Positions 11,528 through 19,405 of a DNA stretch of 64,000 bases are shown piece after piece; position 1 is the first letter of the stretch, and each line of letters begins with the position of its first letter. The position numbers were made by a program, and so were the translations under genes. The stretch covers positions 434,001-498,000 of the forward strand of contig NZ_JACYFT010000002.1 of the NCBI RefSeq assembly GCF_014837235.1, read 5' to 3'. This DNA comes from Limnohabitans radicicola. Its GTDB lineage: Bacteria > Pseudomonadota > Gammaproteobacteria > Burkholderiales > Burkholderiaceae_C. Under the pieces are notes generated by a model. The model had not been told where the DNA came from. It saw only the letters and a list, made by a program, of their open reading frames with translations, and made no database searches.

Positions 11528-12004
11528 TCAGCCTGCTTTTTTGAGGGCTTTGACTGCTTTAAGCACTTCTTCTACGTGACCTGGTACCTTCAGGCCGCGC
11601 CATTCGGCCTTGAGGGTGCCGTCGGCGCCGATCAGGAAGGTGCTGCGCTCAATGCCCTTGACCTTCTTGCCGTACATGATCTTGTTTTTGACAACACCGA
11701 ACATGTGGCACATTTTTTCTTCGGTGTCTGCTACCAGTTCAAAAGGCAGTTCCAGCTTGGCCTTGAAGTCATCGTGCGACTTCATGTTGTCGCGCGAAAC
11801 GCCGAACACTGCAGCGCCTGCTTTCACAAAGTCCTTGTACTTGTCGCGAAACTGCATGGCTTCGGTGGTGCAGCCAGGGGTGTTGTCTTTGGGGTAGAAA
11901 TACAGAATGACCGTTTGACCCAGGTGTGAAGTATTGGAGACTTTCAAACCACCTGTAGCGTTCGCTTCAAATTCTGGAATGGGTTTGTTGAGAACGATCG
12001 CCAT
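11528..12004 (-). CDS. bcp: Peroxiredoxin, Bcp/PrxQ type (thiol peroxidase)
   Basis: A 158-residue thioredoxin-fold peroxidase that reduces H2O2 and organic hydroperoxides. The active-site motif is YFYPKDNTPGCTTEA with the peroxidatic Cys at 45. E. coli Bcp has its resolving Cys at 50; here position 50 is Met, and the only other Cys is Cys99 (EEKMCHMFG). Recycling therefore probably differs from the classical Cys45-Cys50 route. It is a single gene with its own terminator. Confidence 0.95.
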   Translation of the reverse strand: MAIVLNKPIPEFEANATGGLKVSNTSHLGQTVILYFYPKDNTPGCTTEAMQFRDKYKDFVKAGAAVFGVSRDNMKSHDDFKAKLELPFELVADTEEKMCHMFGVVKNKIMYGKKVKGIERSTFLIGADGTLKAEWRGLKVPGHVEEVLKAVKALKKAG

Positions 12005-12151
12005 GGAAACTAGATCTCGCTTGACAGGTTATGTACGCTTAAAAACAAAAACGGCGACTTGGCCGTTTTCAGGGTAAGGCACTGGAAAGACTCATATTTT
12101 AGCGCGAAACACAGGAGGCCGATTGTCTGATTCGGCCGCTAATTTGTCGCC

Positions 12152-12550
12152 TCAGCGCACACTGTTTGTACTATCGGATTCAATCAACAAGGCGGCAACC
12201 ACTTTGCGGCCTTCGCTGGCCAGGATGTTGTAGGTGCGGCAGGCGGCTGCCGTGTCCATGGCTTCCAGCCCCACGCGGTGTTCGGCAAAAGGCGCCAGCC
12301 AGGAGGAGGGCACAAAGCGAAGGCGTTGTCCCGTGCCCAGAATCACCAACTCCGCTCCGCAGGTGGCCAAAGGGGCCAGGTGCTGCGCCTGCAGGGCCTC
12401 AAATCCTGGCGGAGCCCAGGCGGTGGTGGGCATGTCTGCCAGGCTGCTGACCAGCACAGAGTGGACATGCCTGTCATGGTCGATGTCGATCCAACCGGGG
12501 CCGTAGGCACGCACCATCGGGGCATTGGACTTGTCAGGTTGAAGTTTCAT
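12152..12550 (-). CDS. Mth938-like domain protein (NDUFAF3/DUF498 family)
   Basis: A 132-residue protein with the fold signature of the family: VRAYGPGWIDIDHDRHVHSVLVS near the start, then ELVILGTGQRLRFV and a DTAAACRTYNILASEGRKVVAALL C-terminal part. The mitochondrial relative helps complex I assembly. The bacterial function is not established. It is divergent from alaA, with 133 bases between the start codons, and its stop lies 147 bases from the bcp start. I infer nothing beyond the family. Confidence 0.8.
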   Translation of the reverse strand: MKLQPDKSNAPMVRAYGPGWIDIDHDRHVHSVLVSSLADMPTTAWAPPGFEALQAQHLAPLATCGAELVILGTGQRLRFVPSSWLAPFAEHRVGLEAMDTAAACRTYNILASEGRKVVAALLIESDSTNSVR

Positions 12551-12683
12551 GGTGCAGAGCAGAAGAGAAGCGAATCAAGAAGCGCAGACTTTTGTCTTCC
12601 CGGACGCTGGATGCGCCTGAAATCGGCTTGATCTGTGGTCAAATTATAGGTTTTCGCTGATCCAAACTGTGTCCGGAGGGACT

Positions 12684-13925
12684 TTGAAACCCATTCAGAA
12701 ATCTGCCAAGCTCGCCAACGTTTGCTATGACATCCGGGGCCCCATCATGGACCGAGCGCGCCAGATGGAAGAGGACGGCCACAAGATCATCAAACTGAAC
12801 ATCGGCAATCTGGCGGTTTTTGGTTTTGATGCGCCTGAGGAAATCCAGCAGGACATGATCCGTAACCTGCCCAATTCGGCCGGGTACTCGGACAGCAAAG
12901 GTATTTTTGCGGCCCGTAAGGCGGTGATGCACGAAACCCAGAAGCAGGGCATCAAGGGCGTCACGCTCGATGACATTTACCTGGGCAATGGTGCCAGTGA
13001 GCTGATTGTCATGGCCACCAATGCATTGCTGGACAACGGTGACGAATTGCTGCTGCCCGCACCCGACTACCCTTTGTGGACTGCTGCGGCCAGCCTGTCC
13101 GGCGGCACACCAGTGCACTACATGTGCCAGGAGTCGAACGGCTGGATGCCGGACCTGCAAGACATCCGCTCTCGCATCACGCCACGGACCAAAGGCATCG
13201 TGGTCATCAACCCCAACAACCCGACGGGCGCGCTGTACTCGCGTGAGTTGCTGGAGGGCATTGTGGCCATCGCCCGCGAGCACGGTCTGGTCATCTTTGC
13301 CGACGAGGTCTATGACAAGGTCTTGTACGAAGATGTTCAGCACACCCCCATTGGCAGCTTGTCAGAGGACGTGTTGACGCTGACATTCAACTCTCTGTCC
13401 AAGAGTTACCGCTCCTGCGGTTACCGCGCAGGCTGGATGGTGGTCTCGGGCGACAAGAAGCCGGCCAAGGACTACATCGAGGGCTTGAACATGCTCTCGA
13501 ACATGCGCCTGTGTGCCAACGTGCCTGGCCAGTGGGCCATCCAGACGGCTTTGGGCGGTCACCAGAGCATCCATGAGCTGGTGGGTGAGGGCGGTCGCCT
13601 GCGCAAGCAACGCGATCTGGCCTATGAGCTGATCACCGCCATTCCAGGTGTGAGTTGTGTCAAGCCCCAGGCTGCTTTGTACATGTTCCCCCGTCTGGAC
13701 CCCAAGATTTACCCCATTGAGGACGATCAGCTGTTTTTCCTGCAAATGCTCGAGGAAACCAAGGTCATGCTGGTCCAGGGCACGGGCTTCAATTGGCCCC
13801 AGCCCGACCACTTTCGCATCGTGTTCCTGCCGCACCTGGACGATTTGCGCGAAGCGATCACACGGGTGGCGCGCTTCCTCGAAGGTGCACGCAAACGCTT
13901 TGGCACGGACCATCTGACCGCCTGA
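12684..13925 (+). CDS. alaA: Alanine-synthesising aminotransferase, AlaA type
   Basis: PLP enzyme of fold type I that transfers the amino group of glutamate to pyruvate. The protein is very close in layout to E. coli AlaA: KSAKLANVCYDIRGP near the start, NPNNPTGALYS, the Schiff-base Lys in NSLSKSYRS (about Lys240), and QGTGFNWPQPDHFRIV. I chose TTG 12684 because GGAGGG lies at 12675-12680; a GTG at 12669 would place that site inside the gene. The usual GNPAPFGF reads GNLAVFGF here. It is followed by hom 55 bases on and may be co-transcribed. Confidence 0.9.
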   Translation: MKPIQKSAKLANVCYDIRGPIMDRARQMEEDGHKIIKLNIGNLAVFGFDAPEEIQQDMIRNLPNSAGYSDSKGIFAARKAVMHETQKQGIKGVTLDDIYLGNGASELIVMATNALLDNGDELLLPAPDYPLWTAAASLSGGTPVHYMCQESNGWMPDLQDIRSRITPRTKGIVVINPNNPTGALYSRELLEGIVAIAREHGLVIFADEVYDKVLYEDVQHTPIGSLSEDVLTLTFNSLSKSYRSCGYRAGWMVVSGDKKPAKDYIEGLNMLSNMRLCANVPGQWAIQTALGGHQSIHELVGEGGRLRKQRDLAYELITAIPGVSCVKPQAALYMFPRLDPKIYPIEDDQLFFLQMLEETKVMLVQGTGFNWPQPDHFRIVFLPHLDDLREAITRVARFLEGARKRFGTDHLTA

Positions 13926-13980
13926 ATTTGAAGTATGGGCCCGGTGCGCCGGGTCTGATGAATCACCAAGAATGAAAACC

Positions 13981-15303
13981 ATGAAACCCATCCAAGTAGG
14001 CCTTTTGGGCATCGGCACCGTCGGCAGCGGCACTTTCCATGTGCTCCAGCGCAACCAGGAAGAAATCCAGCGACGCGCTGGCCGCGGCATTGAAATCACG
14101 ATGGTCGCCGACCTCGATGTTGCGCGCGCCAAGGCGGTGGTGGGCGAGGGTGTCCAAGTGGTGAGCGACGCCCGCGAGGTGATTGCCAACCCCGAGATCG
14201 ACATCGTGATCGAGCTGATCGGTGGTTATGGCATCGCCAAAGCGCTGGTGCTCGAAGCCATTGCCGCTGGCAAGCATGTGGTCACCGCCAACAAGGCGCT
14301 GCTCGCCGTGCATGGCACCGAAATTTTTGCAGCGGCGCACGCCAAGGGCGTGATGGTCGCCTTTGAAGCCGCTGTGGCTGGTGGCATTCCGATCATCAAG
14401 GCGCTGCGCGAAGGCCTCACAGCCAACAGCATCCAGTGGGTGGCGGGCATCATCAACGGTACAACCAACTTCATCTTGTCCGAAATGCGCGACAAGGGCT
14501 TGGACTTCGCCGTCGTGCTCAAGGAAGCCCAGCGCCTGGGTTACGCTGAAGCGGACCCGACTTTTGACATCGAAGGCGTGGATGCGGCGCACAAGGCGAC
14601 GCTCATGAGCGCCATCGCGTTCGGCATCCCTGTCCAGTTTGACAAGGCCCATGTCGAAGGCATCACCCAGTTGGGCGCAGCCGACATCAAGTACGCCGAA
14701 CAATTGGGTTACCGCATCAAGCTGCTGGGCATCACCAAGCGCACAGCCCAGGGTGTGGAGCTGCGCGTGCACCCCAGCCTGGTGCCAAGCCAGCGTCTGA
14801 TCGCTAATGTCGAAGGGGCGATGAACGCCGTGATGGTGCAGGGCGATGCCGTGGGCACCACCTTGTATTACGGCAAGGGCGCAGGCTCCGAGCCGACCGC
14901 CAGCGCGGTGATCGCCGATCTGGTGGACATCACCCGACTGCACACCGCCGATCCGCTCAACCGTGTGCCGCACCTGGCCTTCCAGCCCGATGCCATGAGC
15001 AACCTGTCGGTGCTGCCGATGAGTGAGGTGGTGACCAGCTATTACCTGCGTTTGCGCGTGGCCGATCAGGCAGGTGTGTTGGCCCAGTTGACCGGCTTGC
15101 TGGCCGGTGCGGGCATCAGCATCGATGCCATCCTGCAGCGCGAAGCCGACCAGGTCAGCCAGGCCGGTGAGAACCAGACCGACGTCATCATCCTGACCCA
15201 CGACACCAAAGAGGGCACCATGAACGGCGTGCTGGTCCAGATGCAGGCGCTGCCCACCGTGCTCGCGCCGATTGTCCGTATCCGCAAAGAAGAGTTGGCC
15301 TGA
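13981..15303 (+). CDS. hom: Homoserine dehydrogenase
   Basis: Reduces aspartate semialdehyde to homoserine with NAD(P)H, the branch towards threonine and methionine. The 440-residue protein has the Rossmann motif GLLGIGTVGSG at residues 7-17, the catalytic region with GIINGTTNFILSEM and EADPTFDIEGVDAAHK, and a C-terminal ACT domain (YYLRLRVADQAGVLAQLT) for threonine feedback. An ATG nine bases earlier (13972) is an alternative start. The stop codon overlaps the thrC start (TGATG), so translation is coupled. Confidence 0.95.
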   Translation: MKPIQVGLLGIGTVGSGTFHVLQRNQEEIQRRAGRGIEITMVADLDVARAKAVVGEGVQVVSDAREVIANPEIDIVIELIGGYGIAKALVLEAIAAGKHVVTANKALLAVHGTEIFAAAHAKGVMVAFEAAVAGGIPIIKALREGLTANSIQWVAGIINGTTNFILSEMRDKGLDFAVVLKEAQRLGYAEADPTFDIEGVDAAHKATLMSAIAFGIPVQFDKAHVEGITQLGAADIKYAEQLGYRIKLLGITKRTAQGVELRVHPSLVPSQRLIANVEGAMNAVMVQGDAVGTTLYYGKGAGSEPTASAVIADLVDITRLHTADPLNRVPHLAFQPDAMSNLSVLPMSEVVTSYYLRLRVADQAGVLAQLTGLLAGAGISIDAILQREADQVSQAGENQTDVIILTHDTKEGTMNGVLVQMQALPTVLAPIVRIRKEELA

Positions 15304-16748
15304 TGCTTTACCTGTCGACCCGTGGTCACGCCGACCGCAAGCGCTTTTGTGAAATCCTGCTCGAAGGCCTGGCCCCAGACGGTGGCCTGTACCTGCCCGA
15401 GCAGTACCCGCAACTTGACGCGGCAGCGCTCACGCGCTTGCGCCAGGTGTGGTCCAGCCAGGGTTATGCGTCGCTGGCCTTCGAGATCCTGTCGCTCTAC
15501 ATCGACGACATTCCCGCAGCCGATCTGAAAGCCCTGTGCGACAAGACCTACACCCGCGCCGTGTTCGGCACGGACGAGATCGTGCCGCTCAAACCTTTGC
15601 AGGCAGCGGGCGCGAGCGCGCCCGAGCTGTACCTGGAAGCCTTGTCCAATGGCCCCACGCTGGCCTTCAAGGACATGGCCATGCAGTTGCTGGGCAACCT
15701 GTTCGAATATGAACTGGCCCGTCGCGGTGAAGAGCTGAACATCCTGGGAGCCACCTCGGGCGATACCGGCAGCGCGGCCGAATACGCCATGCGTGGCAAA
15801 AAAGGCGTGCGTGTGTTCATGACCAGCCCGAACGGCCGTATGAGCCCCTTCCAGCAGGCTCAGATGTTCAGTCTGCTCGACGCCAACATCCACAACATCG
15901 CCATTGACGGTGTGTTCGACGACTGCCAGGACATCGTCAAGGCCGTGTCCAACGACCTGGACTTCAAGCGCCGATACAAGATCGGCACCGTCAACTCCAT
16001 CAACTGGGCTCGCCTGCTCGCCCAGGTGGTGTACTACTTTGCGGGTTACTTTCAGGCCACGCAGACCAATGAGCAGAAGGTCAGCTTCACGGTGCCCAGT
16101 GGCAACTTCGGCAACGTCTGCGCAGGCCATGTGGCCCGCATGATGGGTTTGCCCATTGACCGCTTGGTGGTGGCCACCAATGAAAACGATGTGCTCGACG
16201 AGTTCTTCCGCACGGGTGTGTACCGCGTGCGCGGCACGGCCGACACGCACGAGACCTCCAGCCCGTCGATGGACATCTCCAAGGCCAGCAACTTTGAGCG
16301 TTTTGTCTTTGACCTCATCGGTCGGGATGGCGCGCGCACCAAGCAATTGTTTGGCGAAGGCCTGGCCCGCACGGGTCACTTTGACCTGAGTGGCGATGCC
16401 TGCTTTGCGCAAGCTGCCACCCGCTACGGTTTTGCCAGCGGCAAGAGCACCCATGCCAACCGCCTGGACACCATCCGTCAGGTCTTTGCCCAGTACGGCG
16501 CAATGATCGACACCCACACCGCCGATGGCGTCAAAGTGGCGCGTGAACACCTGAAGGTCGGTGTGCCCATGCTCGTGCTCGAAACCGCGTTGCCCATCAA
16601 GTTCGCTGCGACCCTGGTCGAAGCCTTGGGCCGTGAGCCCAACCGCCCCGCGCAGTTTGAAGGCATTGAAGCGCTGCCCAAACGTGTGCAGGTGATGCCC
16701 GCCGATGTGTCGGTGGTTAAGGCTTACATCGTCACCCACTGCGATTGA
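15303..16748 (+). CDS. thrC: Threonine synthase
   Basis: PLP enzyme converting O-phosphohomoserine to threonine. The 481 residues match the long (ThrC1, E. coli/yeast) class: N-terminal YLSTRGHADRKRFCEILLEGLAPDGG, the PLP Lys in LAFKDMAMQ (about Lys123) and the GATSGDTGSAA phosphate-binding loop. It overlaps hom by one base and the two form the threonine branch operon. thrB (homoserine kinase) is not in the window. Confidence 0.96.
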   Translation: MLYLSTRGHADRKRFCEILLEGLAPDGGLYLPEQYPQLDAAALTRLRQVWSSQGYASLAFEILSLYIDDIPAADLKALCDKTYTRAVFGTDEIVPLKPLQAAGASAPELYLEALSNGPTLAFKDMAMQLLGNLFEYELARRGEELNILGATSGDTGSAAEYAMRGKKGVRVFMTSPNGRMSPFQQAQMFSLLDANIHNIAIDGVFDDCQDIVKAVSNDLDFKRRYKIGTVNSINWARLLAQVVYYFAGYFQATQTNEQKVSFTVPSGNFGNVCAGHVARMMGLPIDRLVVATNENDVLDEFFRTGVYRVRGTADTHETSSPSMDISKASNFERFVFDLIGRDGARTKQLFGEGLARTGHFDLSGDACFAQAATRYGFASGKSTHANRLDTIRQVFAQYGAMIDTHTADGVKVAREHLKVGVPMLVLETALPIKFAATLVEALGREPNRPAQFEGIEALPKRVQVMPADVSVVKAYIVTHCD

Positions 16749-16755
16749 GGTTGCC

Positions 16756-18018
16756 GTGAACGCTCCCCGCGCCCCGCTGATGCCCTTGGATGACGCGCTG
16801 GCGCGTTTGCTGGCGCACATCAACCCATTGACCGGTACGGAGTCGGTGGCCACCTTCGATGCCGACGGTCGCGTGCTGGCACGCGACATCGTCTCGGACC
16901 TGCAAGTGCCGGCTTTTGACAATTCCGCCATGGACGGTTACGCCGTGCGCAGTGCCGATGTTGCGGCTCCTGGTTCGGTGCTGCGGGTCACCCAACGCAT
17001 TGCCGCGGGTCACACTGGGCAAGCCCTGCAAGCGGGTGAAGCTGCCCGCATTTTCACGGGGGCCCCTGTGCCCCCTGGCGCCGATGCCGTTGTCATGCAG
17101 GAAGAGGCCGAAGTGCTGGCTGCGCCAGCCGATGGCGTGCCGCAGGTCCGGCTGTCCAGCGCTGTTCGGGCCGGACAATGGGTGCGGCGCAGCGGTGAAG
17201 ATGTGACGCGTGGCACCACGGTGCTCGCGGCCGGGCTGCGCTTGGGACCGGCCGAGCTGGGCTTGGCCGCCAGTCTGGGTCTGTCGCATCTGCCTGTGGC
17301 CCCGCGCCCGCGCGTGGCGCTTTTCTCGACCGGCGACGAACTCGTCATGCCCGGCGATGTACCGCCCGAGGCCTTGCCGCCTGGCGCGATCTACAACTCC
17401 AACCGCTTCTTTTTGAAAGCCTTGCTGCACCGCATGGGTTGCGAGGTCAGCGATCTGGGCATCGTGCCCGACCAGCGCGATGCCACGGTGGCGGCGCTCA
17501 AAACCGCGGCCGATCACCATGACCTGATCCTCACCAGCGGTGGGGTGTCGGTGGGGGAAGAAGACCATGTCAAACCCGCTGTGCAGGCGCTGGGCCAGCT
17601 GGACCTGTGGCAAATTTCGATGAAGCCCGGCAAGCCCTTGGCCTACGGCCATGTGCGCCGCAGCACCCAACCTGGCCTGGCCCACTTTGTGGGCTTGCCT
17701 GGCAACCCGGTGTCGAGCTACATCACCTTCTTGCTGATGGTGCGGCCCTTGCTGCTCCAGCTGCAGGGTGCGAGCCGCCTGATGGTGCCATCGCTGCAGC
17801 TGCCTGCGCATTTCGACTGGCCCAAGGGCGACAAGCGCCGCGAGTTTTTGCGTGTGCGCCGCAACGACCAAGGCGGTCTCGACCTCTTTCCGAACCAAAG
17901 CTCGGGCGTGCTGACCTCGGTTGCGTGGGGCGATGGCGTGGTGGACAACCCGGCGGGTCAGACCATCGCGCATGGCGATGTGGTGCGCTTTTTGCCTTTT
18001 GCGGAGTGGTTGTCATGA
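16756..18018 (+). CDS. moeA: Molybdopterin molybdenumtransferase MoeA
   Basis: Inserts molybdate into adenylylated molybdopterin to make the molybdenum cofactor. The 420-residue protein has the typical VPAFDNSAMDGYAVR and GEAARIFTGAPVPPGADAVVMQEE segments, the MoCF domain with ALFSTGDELV and LTSGGVSVGEED, and the PGKPLAYGHV and VGLPGNPVS loops. GTG 16756 is chosen because GAGG stands at 16747-16750. It begins 7 bases after thrC and overlaps moaD by ATGA, so the Mo-cofactor genes ride on the threonine operon. Confidence 0.95.
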   Translation: MNAPRAPLMPLDDALARLLAHINPLTGTESVATFDADGRVLARDIVSDLQVPAFDNSAMDGYAVRSADVAAPGSVLRVTQRIAAGHTGQALQAGEAARIFTGAPVPPGADAVVMQEEAEVLAAPADGVPQVRLSSAVRAGQWVRRSGEDVTRGTTVLAAGLRLGPAELGLAASLGLSHLPVAPRPRVALFSTGDELVMPGDVPPEALPPGAIYNSNRFFLKALLHRMGCEVSDLGIVPDQRDATVAALKTAADHHDLILTSGGVSVGEEDHVKPAVQALGQLDLWQISMKPGKPLAYGHVRRSTQPGLAHFVGLPGNPVSSYITFLLMVRPLLLQLQGASRLMVPSLQLPAHFDWPKGDKRREFLRVRRNDQGGLDLFPNQSSGVLTSVAWGDGVVDNPAGQTIAHGDVVRFLPFAEWLS

Positions 18019-18266
18019 ACCTTCAGGTGCGTTACTTTGCGTCGATCCGCGAAGCGCTGGGCCTGTCCAGCGAAATGGTCGAAAGCCACGCGAGAGATGT
18101 GGCGGGCCTGTTGAATGAGCTGCGCGCTCGCGGCGGTGCTTATGCCGAGGTGCTGGCCGAGGGTCGCCCTGTGCGTGTGGCGGTCAACCAGGTGATGGCC
18201 ACGCCGTCCACGCCCGTAGCGGCAGGGGCCGAGGTTGGTTTTTTCCCACCCGTGACCGGAGGCTGA
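18015..18266 (+). CDS. moaD: Molybdopterin synthase sulfur carrier subunit MoaD
   Basis: An 83-residue ubiquitin-like protein beginning MNLQVRYFASIREALG and ending in the required di-glycine (FFPPVTGG), whose terminal Gly becomes the thiocarboxylate that feeds sulfur to precursor Z. The ATG overlaps the moeA stop; longer upstream extensions run through moeA and are not real. moaE follows 4 bases later, giving both synthase subunits together. Confidence 0.95.
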   Translation: MNLQVRYFASIREALGLSSEMVESHARDVAGLLNELRARGGAYAEVLAEGRPVRVAVNQVMATPSTPVAAGAEVGFFPPVTGG

Positions 18267-18270
18267 AGGC

Positions 18271-18756
18271 ATGGCCCAGGTCCGCATCCAGCACGAAGAT
18301 TTCAACCTCTCGGACGAGTTGGCCCATCTGCGGGCGAACGATCTGCGTGTGGGGGCGGTGTGCAGCTTTGTGGGCACGGTGCGCGACACCCGGGCCATCA
18401 CCGGGGCTTCGGGCGACGAAATCCGCACCATGGAGCTCGAACACTACCCGGGCATGACCGAAAAAGCCATCGAGGCCATGATCGAAGAGGCGCACCGTCG
18501 CTTTGATTTTTACGAGGCCCTGGTGATCCACCGCATCGGGGTGTTGCGCCCGGCCGACCAGATCGTGTTGGTGGCGGTGACGTCGGCGCATCGGGGTCAG
18601 AGTTTCCAGGCTTGCGAGTTCCTCATGGACTACCTCAAGACCCAGGCGCCGTTCTGGAAGAAAGAAGAAACACCGCAAGGCGCCCAGTGGGTTGACGCCC
18701 GTGTGAGCGACGATGCAGCGCTCGCGCGCTGGGGCATCCAGGCGTCCAACGCCTGA
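18271..18756 (+). CDS. moaE: Molybdopterin synthase catalytic subunit MoaE
   Basis: A 161-residue protein that with MoaD converts precursor Z to molybdopterin. Typical segments are GAVCSFVGTVRDTR, MELEHYPGMTEKAIE, RIGVLRPADQIVLVAVTSAHR and FWKKEETPQG with the conserved lysines. It is last in the hom-thrC-moeA-moaD-moaE run, which then meets a converging gene 5 bases on. Confidence 0.95.
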   Translation: MAQVRIQHEDFNLSDELAHLRANDLRVGAVCSFVGTVRDTRAITGASGDEIRTMELEHYPGMTEKAIEAMIEEAHRRFDFYEALVIHRIGVLRPADQIVLVAVTSAHRGQSFQACEFLMDYLKTQAPFWKKEETPQGAQWVDARVSDDAALARWGIQASNA

Positions 18757-18761
18757 ACGCC

Positions 18762-19319
18762 TCAGTGCTTGTAGCTCTGTGCGGTGGGCGGGGTGACCTC
18801 GGCCGGGCTGGCGGCTTCTGAAGCCACGCCTTCGGTCGTGGGCAAAGCCCAATCGGCGCTTTGCAGCGCCTGCTGGGTCAGCAGCAGCAGGCCTTCAACC
18901 AGATCCACCGACAGGTTCAGTTGGCACGACTTGCAGTGCTCCCCGATCTTTTGCTCCAGCAGCAGGCCCATGCCCCCTTGTGGGTCCATTGACAAATGGG
19001 CATCGGTCACCAACAAGGGTTCCTGACCCAGCGGTTTTTCCTTGGCACCAGACGCAAAGGGTGTCTTGAAATCGGCGCTCGCCATCAGGTTATCGCGTTT
19101 GAAGTCCCTGAGCATTTGCAGTGAAATCGTGTCCGACGCAGCCAGTCCGGGTGCGCTGGCATGCCATTTGAGCAGCGACTGGTTCATGGCGGGCCACAAA
19201 CGTGTCAGCATGCGGCGTGTGAGCCAGAACTGAAACTCCTGACCGTCCAGTGTGTTCAGACGCCAAAGCAGGCGGTCCTGGCGTTCATCGTGGCTGACAG
19301 ACAACTGGTGGATGCTCAT
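18762..19319 (-). CDS. Conserved-looking hypothetical protein
   Basis: A 185-residue soluble protein I cannot assign. It begins [40 protein letters not shown] and is rich in Leu, Gln and Ser. A CKSC pair lies in the second half ([13 protein letters not shown]), followed by a Pro/Ala/Ser-rich tail. No signal peptide or membrane segment is evident. It is divergent from clpB. Codon use matches its neighbours and the reading frame fills the gap between moaE and clpB, so I accept it as a gene. Confidence 0.7.
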   Translation of the reverse strand: MSIHQLSVSHDERQDRLLWRLNTLDGQEFQFWLTRRMLTRLWPAMNQSLLKWHASAPGLAASDTISLQMLRDFKRDNLMASADFKTPFASGAKEKPLGQEPLLVTDAHLSMDPQGGMGLLLEQKIGEHCKSCQLNLSVDLVEGLLLLTQQALQSADWALPTTEGVASEAASPAEVTPPTAQSYKH

Positions 19320-19356
19320 GGTTTGATTTTAGGCAAATCCAGGCAGTGCTTCGGGC

Positions 19357-19384
19357 CTTGAAATCAGGGCAGTCAGCCCAAGTT
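19357..19384 (+). promoter_or_regulatory. Candidate heat-shock (sigma-32) promoter of clpB
   Basis: CTTGAAA at 19357-19363, a full match to the sigma-32 -35 core, is followed after 13 bases by CCCAAGTT, a partial match to the CCCCATNT -10. The predicted start lies a few bases before the GGAG of clpB. The spacing is right for this sigma factor. Confidence 0.65.
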
Positions 19385-19405
19385 GCTGTTCAACCGGAGA
19401 TTTTT

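Noticed and set aside
13930..13960. GC-rich hairpin between alaA and hom as a terminator
   Set aside because: The stem is short (about 6 pairs) and no T-run follows, so I do not call it a terminator.
17607..18014. A longer N-terminus for MoaD
   Set aside because: The extension lies in moeA in another frame. MoaD is normally about 80 residues.
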